Part shown: one piece after another, positions 58,170 to 64,000 of the stretch | Position numbering within the stretch: the stretch's first letter is position 1 | Layout of the letters: every line of letters begins with the position of its first letter | Assembly (NCBI GenBank): GCA_033239525.1 | Contig: BSYO01000004.1 | Span: 9,019,410 to 9,083,409 of the forward strand | Direction: 5' to 3' | DNA: 64,000 bases | Source: Nepenthes gracilis | Lineage: Eukaryota; Streptophyta; Magnoliopsida; Caryophyllales; Nepenthaceae | The notes under the pieces: model-generated | What the model was told of the DNA's origin: nothing | Seen by the model: only the letters and a program-made list of their open reading frames with translations | The model's database searches: none | Position numbers and translations under genes: made by a program

Positions 58170-60430
58170 TCATTGTTTTTATTTTCATCACCATCATCAG
58201 TAAAAACAACACACTAACTCTGACTCATCCAATGAGAACTATGCAATTTCAAACTCTCAATATCATCGAGTGAATCAAATGCATCTTCACAAATATCCCA
58301 CATCTTACTCTTCCCTTACGAGTATTGTGGACTTCTCCTTGAAAGTAGGCGAAGATTGCTATGAATAAAAACCAAATCTTTGGCACATTTTGTAATCATT
58401 TTATTCATTCTCAATGAATGGATAAATAAGTAAGTACTCCGATTTCTTAAAGTATGATAATAAAGATGGTTGTACAAGTAGCTTTAAAATTAAAGATTGA
58501 AATAAAGGCGCACTTGGACCATAAACAACCCACCAATCTTTTGGATCCATACTATAACGATCATTAATAGAATCAATATCTGTAAATTGATTTGCCCTTG
58601 ACGAAAAATTAGCAAATTCCATGTTGGCCTTAGCTCGATCTTCCAGATTAGGAAATTGCATTTTCATACACTTCATCCTTCTTTGAGAAATTTCTAAATC
58701 TTTGTGTGAAGGAACTCTATTTGGCCATTCGCTAAGCTATTGATCACAATAGTACCTTATAAATTTAATAACAGAAAATAAATTGTTAGATTTAAATATA
58801 ATTTTACTTAATAAATGTACAATTAGATAATATAAAAGTAATAAATCCTAATATTTTAATTACCTTGGATTTAGATAATGGGCCATGCAATGAAGTGGGG
58901 TGTTATTTTTACTCCATGGATCGATAAGAATGTTGTACATCACATCATAGGATGTGGATAATTCTTCCATTTGTTTTTTTTTCATACTTATATATTGCAA
59001 TCTTCACTTTTTCAATCATAGTATCTCATATGTTATAAACTAAGTGAAGACCGTGTCACAAGCCCTAAGCATATCATATATAGGAACGGTAAATAAAAGT
59101 ACATAATCAATCTTATCAGACCAAATGTCATCCAAGAGTAACTTTTTCACATGTTTAGTTTTTTCCACATCATCTTCTCTGTATGTTCCCCATTCTTTAT
59201 TGATAACCAAAGTTTGAAGTGCCGTCTTAATAGTTTAAATCCCTTTAACATAACAATAATCGAGACAAAACGAGTAGCTGCCACCAAAAGCAATTTCAAA
59301 GGAACAAAATCATTGAATATAGACAATCGTATGGAGTGATTCATAATAAAATTCTCGATAAACAAACAATCATCAGAAATTTGTATAATCCAAGAACACT
59401 CGTCAAATGCCACTTGATTGTTCTCCATATTCTTTGCAACACAAATATTTTGCAAGAAGAAATTAAGTGTATAGACTACACATGGAGTCCAAAAGATGTG
59501 AAGATAAATTTGATGAATTAATGCCCCAGCACCTGTACAATTCTTTGCATTGTCAGTTACTACTTGAACAATGTCGGGATCTACCTCCTCAATAACTTTC
59601 TTCATCAAATTAAAAATAGAGTATTTATCCTTAATTTCTCCCGAACAATCAACCGCCTTAAAAAATATAGGACCACATTCTGTAACAGCCATAAAGTTAG
59701 TCAATGGCCTTCTTTGAGAGTCACTCCACCCATCACTCACAATACTCACTCCTTTCTCCTTTCATATTCCTTTAATAGGTCGTAATAACCTTTCAATATT
59801 AGCTTTCTCTTATTGAAATAATATAATTCTCAACATATTATATCCAAATGGCAAATAGCCCACAAGTGAATTATTAGCTGCAAATATATAAGAACAAATA
59901 TAATATGGGTTCCTTGCTAAGTGAAATGGTAAGCCGACACTTTTGGTGCCGTACTATTGAAAGCTTTCGAAATAGGATTAAACGATATGCCTCCACTTGC
60001 ATTTGTCTTTCTCCTCTTTAGATCACACACTCCTGAAATAAAGCTAACCATTGAAGATTGGGTTTAGAAAGATCCTACACTACCCAATGATACTTGGTTG
60101 GGCAAAGGGGACCTTTTTGGTGCATTATTTAACACTCTTGCCTTTGCATCATTTTCTAATTTTTGCACTTTTGCCATATCATTTGATGCCAATTTTTTGC
60201 AGGAACTAATTCCCAAACCGGATATTTTTAATAAATGAGCACGAACCCTTGTGTAGGAGCTTTTCTTCGTTTGATCGCAAAAATTGAATTACCAAGATAT
60301 ATTTCCACCTCCTTCATTAAACTTGTCATATCTTGTAACATACATCCACAATGGTTTATCATTATCTTCTTCATTACAAGATGAATGTGAACTACTACCA
60401 AACTCAAAAGATGATATATTAACAACCTGT
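58170..60430 (-). pseudogene. hAT transposase (BED finger, DUF659, C-terminal dimerisation region), broken
   Basis: The N-terminal BED-type finger is near 60380-60200: NEGGGNISW, a stop where the first Cys should be, then FNFCDQTKKSSYTRVRAHLL. The DUF659 catalytic part is in an open 200-codon frame (59749-59147): SIVSDGWSDSQRRPLTNFM, AVDCSGEIKDKYSIFNLM, VVTDNAKNCTGAG and FWTPCVVYTLNFFLQNI. The C-terminal region (58676-58180) has DPKDWWVVYGPSAPLFQSL and LLVQPSLLSYFKKSEYLLIY, where the usual SSSSxERNWS block is damaged, followed by the acidic tail. An intact protein would cut and re-insert elements with matching ends. The stops here exclude this. Confidence 0.88.
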
Positions 60431-60474
60431 TAAAGTAACAAACTATTTTTTTGAAAAACTAATAATATATAACA

Positions 60475-60765
60475 GTATAATACAGTAATAGTAATATATT
60501 GTTATCATATACTGTTGATATATAAGGTAACAGTAATATATTGTTGTCATATACAGTAACAGTATATTACTATTACCGTGCCATATACGGTAACAGTAAT
60601 ATGCTGTTGCCACATACAGTAACAGTATATTACTATTACCGTGCCATATACGGTAACAGTAATATGCTGTTGCCACATACAGTAACAGTATATTACTATT
60701 ACCGTGTCGTATACAGTAATAGTAATATACTGTTGCCGTATATAATAATAATAATAATAATATAC
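60475..60765. repeat. 63-bp palindromic tandem repeat near hAT transposase 5' end
   Basis: ATGCTGTTGCCACATACAGT at 60601 recurs at 60664 (63-bp period), with less exact copies on both sides. Each unit is an inverted repeat: GGTAACAGTAATAT against ATATTACTATTACC. The array thus reads almost alike on both strands, and frames on both strands (60443-60808 minus, 60541-60855 plus) are Tyr/Cys/Val-rich artefacts. It ends in an (ATA)n tract. Confidence 0.9.
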
Positions 60766-61500
60766 AGAAAAGAAAAGAAGAGTGATGGAAAGGAAGAAAG
60801 AAGAACAAGTTGTTCTTATTGTTCTGAACAATTAAAGCAGAAGAACAAAATTTAGGGTTCGAATATTATGCGAATAATGTATTGAATCCCATTATAGGGT
60901 GAGAATAATGTATTCGAAAGTGACAAAGTGAGAATGTTACCTTTGCGTTCGACTTTCTTGCTATACGCTACGATGGAGTTTGAGCAGTGAAATCTGAAAA
61001 CCCTAGGCTCTTCGATTCAACAGAATAGAGGATTCGGTCGATTTATAGGCGATGGAATCTGAGAATCGAAACCCTAGGCTCTTCGATTCAATGGAACAGA
61101 GGAAGAGAACTCGAGGGGAAGAGGAGCGATGAGCGAGCGGTAATTTGTGAATGGGAAAGGAAGTAAGAGCCACTTACTCATAATATTTTAATCTATCAAA
61201 TAATTTATAAATTTTTCTCTCACAGCCCCACACTTCTTTAATTTACCAAATGTCCATAATATTACAAAAATTATAAAATTATCCAACGTGCTAAAACGTA
61301 TCCGAAACATGTCCAAATGTGTCGGGACGTGCCTGGTGCGTGTCTAAAACGTATCGGGACGTGTTCGAAATGTGTTTAGAAAAAAAATTATACAGATTGG
61401 GACACGTGTCCCAACGTCTCCACGACATGTCGGTGTCCTATATGTGTAGAACATCGACACGTTAAGCCCGAGAGAATGTCCATGCTTCATTGCTCTTTCC

Positions 61501-63117
61501 CATCCGTGCTCTATCTTGTCAATGTCACAAATATCAATGTGACAAAACTGTTAAATGCTCTTTCATTATGATACGATCCATCCATGTAACTTTTTCAGGT
61601 ATTCATTTCTTCACATTATTACAATTAGAAGTGTTAAACCCCTTGTCAACCTTAATAGGCCAATTTACACTTTGCATATCGTTGTTTTCTTAACTGACAT
61701 CGTCATTATCCATATAACTATCATCTACCAGCCTAAAGTATCCCTTCCCATTTTAGGGGTCTTCATTGATGACATATGGCACCTACAATACTCAAACAAG
61801 GGTTAATGGTGCTCTTAGCCTTTTCTCTAATTATTGTTCCATCTTTTCCCTACCTGCATTGACCACAAAACACCATTTGCATAAAGATAAAGAGTGTAAA
61901 CAAGACGTGTATTGACCATTTAGAAAAAAAAACGGCCTTGGATCTCCTGCGGCTGTTATTAGCAAAGAGGTCTTTATTCATAAGAACTTCCTCAACATGG
62001 TATTAACTGTGACTCGAGATCATGGGATCTTTATTCCTGAGCAACTAGATGACGTTTACAGTACTATGGTGTATTGGCATAGAGGTCTACTGAGCAGTTT
62101 ACAGACTTTCCCTGACGTTGGATGCTTACAAAGCAGTTGTCATGGGCAGAACTATTTCAGGGTCATGTTTCTAGTGCTTTCACATGCTAAAAGGAGGAAA
62201 AGGTGAGGTAACTTTAAGCAACTATTGCCTCAAACACTCGCTAGGAATGACTGCTCATAAAAGTGATGCCCAAAATCTGCCAGGACTGACCTCTAGTCAC
62301 CCACTAAGTTTGCTTTATTCACTGCAATAACAAATCTTTATCTAATCCTTTTGGGGATAAAAATAATCCCCTTACAAAATTAGATTTTGGTGGCAAGGAT
62401 AATACACTTTCAATTTTGGTCTGTTAGAGCACTCATATCAAGATTTACAGGAAGATGTACATGGAAACTCTGAACTAGAGAAATTTAGGGCAGAAAACCA
62501 ACAATATATTACTTCCAATAGCATGCTGCCATCAATTTGGCAGGTCAAGCCCCTGGTCCTCAACCAAAAGTACAGATAAGCAGATTGATCTTTCATTTTT
62601 GGTTATCATTACAGATTGTTGGCTGGTAACTTGGATAATGCTTGCATGAAGTGCAGGTTGAAATTCATTCATATTTCTGAGTGATCTGGTTTTGATAATA
62701 CATTTTGACAATTTAAAATACTACACATTGATGAATCACTGATCAAAGAACAAATTTTTGAGAGATTCTTCATTGATCTAGTGGCTAATGAATTAATTTC
62801 TAATCCTCAGATTTGAAACCATATTTGTTAGATCAAGTTGCTGCTGGATAGGGCTTAATCAGTAAATTGAATATACACATCAACAAAGCCTTCAGACTTA
62901 CTATTTGGATCATGGCTAGGCTCAAGCTTGAAAAGTTAATTTCCTTTTTTATTAGGATTAATGCAAGTAATAGTGGCAACGTACAAATTCTTAAGGCTCA
63001 TAATAATGCTATTCATCGTCAAGAATAGCAATGTGACATGATACACTGAAATACCTCAACCATAAATCACAGGGTTTATGTGCTTCTCCGTTCTTGACTG
63101 TGGTAGAGCAAAAATGG
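61501..63117. other. No gene seen; partly 3' flank of the right-edge gene
   Basis: Composition like 55500-57800. A 69-codon plus frame (61997-62206) has no recognisable domain. The part just below 63117 would be the 3' untranslated region of the minus-strand gene. I cannot place its poly(A) site. Confidence 0.5.
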
Positions 63118-64000
63118 CTATAATCCACTGGCAAAGACAGCAACTGCTGCTATGGCTAACGATGGTGAATTTCCATCACCAAACAGTTGATCCCATAGTC
63201 CACTTCCCAAGGACACCACAACCTGTACAAAATATAACAAGAATATGATCATTCGTGAAGCCACAGAGTGCAACTACTGCTGACTATACATTGTCACTCA
63301 TTTGAAGGTTTCCTTGTATTTCTCTCAACCCCTTCAATGAATCTAGAATCAGAATAAAACTGCATAAAGTCAAAAGTAAACAACACCGCAAGACTTAGTT
63401 TTTTGTCAAATAAATCTGTCACCACTGTTTTTTGTAGTGCTATTCCATCCATAGCTAAGTAACAACAGATAGATGCTAGTTCCAATAAGCATTAATTTTC
63501 AGCTTTGCTTAGCATAGTACTATGAACTAAACTGTGCATGCAACTATACTCTTCTTGTCAGTTGTTCCTCATTGGGTGGTGCAAGTTAGCAAGGTGGACT
63601 ACCTTGCCAGACATGGGATCATAAAGAAAGAAAGAAGGCCAAATCATACTGAGTGAAGTCCAACATAAAAAAATGTCAACATTTCTTCTGCAAATAAACT
63701 ATAGTAAGATCTGACAAGAATTCTGGAGCAATCAAAAATGGGTTTGCTGAGTCTCCAAACAGGAATGAGAGCAAATTGACAGAGGGTGATTAAGGTCAGC
63801 AAAAGGATAGGGAAATCAATGAGAGAGAAGGATATCCTATGCAGCCACTCAACTGGGACCAGCAGAAAAGGATCAGCGCTTCCAGACTCTTGAAGTTTAC
63901 AGTATTTCAGTAAAAAAATCCTAAGACAAGAGGAATCAAACTGTTACAGGCCTCCTTACTCCGGGCCCACTAATCCCTCCTGTTGATTTCGGCCCAAGCA
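63118..64000 (-). CDS. Last two exons of an unidentified gene (runs off the window)
   Basis: The penultimate exon is 64000-63960, ending ...STGGISGPG at a GTAAGG donor. The intron is 63959-63223 (737 bases, acceptor TTTGTACAG). The last exon is 63222-63118, 34 residues and a stop: VVVSLGSGLWDQLF, GDGNSPS, LAIAAVAVFASGL. The two exons join in phase 0. Sense codons, matching splice sites and a hydrophobic C-terminal helix of about 14 residues support a real gene, probably a membrane-associated protein. I do not recognise the family. Upstream exons lie to the right of the window. Confidence 0.6.

Larger units (their letters stand above)
57836..61492 (-). mobile_element. hAT transposon, near full length, with broken transposase
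   Basis: 3657 bp. The ends are inverted: left CTATGAAGCACGGACA, right (complement) CAATGAAGCATGGACA, 14 of 16 alike. The flanking 8-bp duplication CTCTTTCC is perfect (57828-57835 and 61493-61500). Subterminal regions are filled with GACAC/GTGTC words (57850-57890, 61310-61440). The transposase gene runs on the minus strand between about 60430 and 58170. The intact duplication with a decayed gene suggests moderate age. Confidence 0.93.

Noticed and set aside
60475..60765. CRISPR-like array
   Set aside because: Eukaryotic sequence. Units are contiguous without unique spacers.
60443..60855. Two overlapping ORFs on opposite strands (121 and 104 codons)
   Set aside because: Both are translations of the palindromic 63-bp tandem repeat.
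1..64000. tRNA and rRNA genes
   Set aside because: I looked for tRNA A- and B-box patterns and rRNA-like segments and saw none that could be supported by eye. A tRNAscan run would be decisive.

Overview
The window looks like repeat-dense nuclear DNA from a flowering plant. It is AT-rich, has small introns with GT..AG borders, and carries a plant-type MATE transporter plus plant families of LTR retrotransposons, an L1-type LINE and hAT transposons. I cannot name the species. Only two ordinary host genes are supported, both on the minus strand: a two-exon MATE transporter (51124-52851) and the last two exons of an unidentified gene that runs off the right edge (63118-64000).

Layout. 1-1020 is a GC-rich block, perhaps an LTR-element remnant, followed by AT-rich DNA. 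3033-21281 is one retrotransposon complex of the Ty3/gypsy Tat lineage, flanked by a 5-bp duplication (ATTAT). It holds three LTR copies and two copies of a plus-strand ('antisense') gene. Its first LTR was split by a second gypsy element (3179-14733), and an LTR of that element was split by a solo LTR (10194-12663, ATAAT duplication), giving three levels of nesting. 21290-24476 is AT-rich with local tandem duplications. 24485-25121 is a small decayed hAT element. About 25325-48400 is a dead L1-type LINE on the minus strand. It has been cut apart by an LTR-like insert (27215-28035), a solo-LTR-like repeat (28556-30402), and a second copy of that repeat (32676-47736). The second copy contains a 13.1-kb Tat element (33868-46974) with gag, protease, RT, two RNase H domains and integrase on the minus strand.

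The Tat element also carries a head-to-tail series of plus-strand units opposite to gag-pol. The best preserved (37374-39463) encodes a protein resembling the 'putative gypsy type transposon' (Transposase_28) family. It has a TATA-like box, an in-frame phase-0 intron and a coiled-coil C-terminus. The same gene, promoter motif and intron position recur in the 3033-21281 complex, whose gag-pol is almost completely deleted. I regard this as the most interesting signal in the window.

The right part is simpler. After the MATE gene there is intergenic DNA, then an almost full-length hAT element (57836-61492, perfect 8-bp duplication CTCTTTCC) with a broken transposase gene, then the terminal exons of the right-edge gene. 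No rRNA, tRNA, CRISPR or bacterial-type features were seen. Coordinates of decayed repeats are good to a few bases where a target duplication is given and to tens of bases elsewhere.
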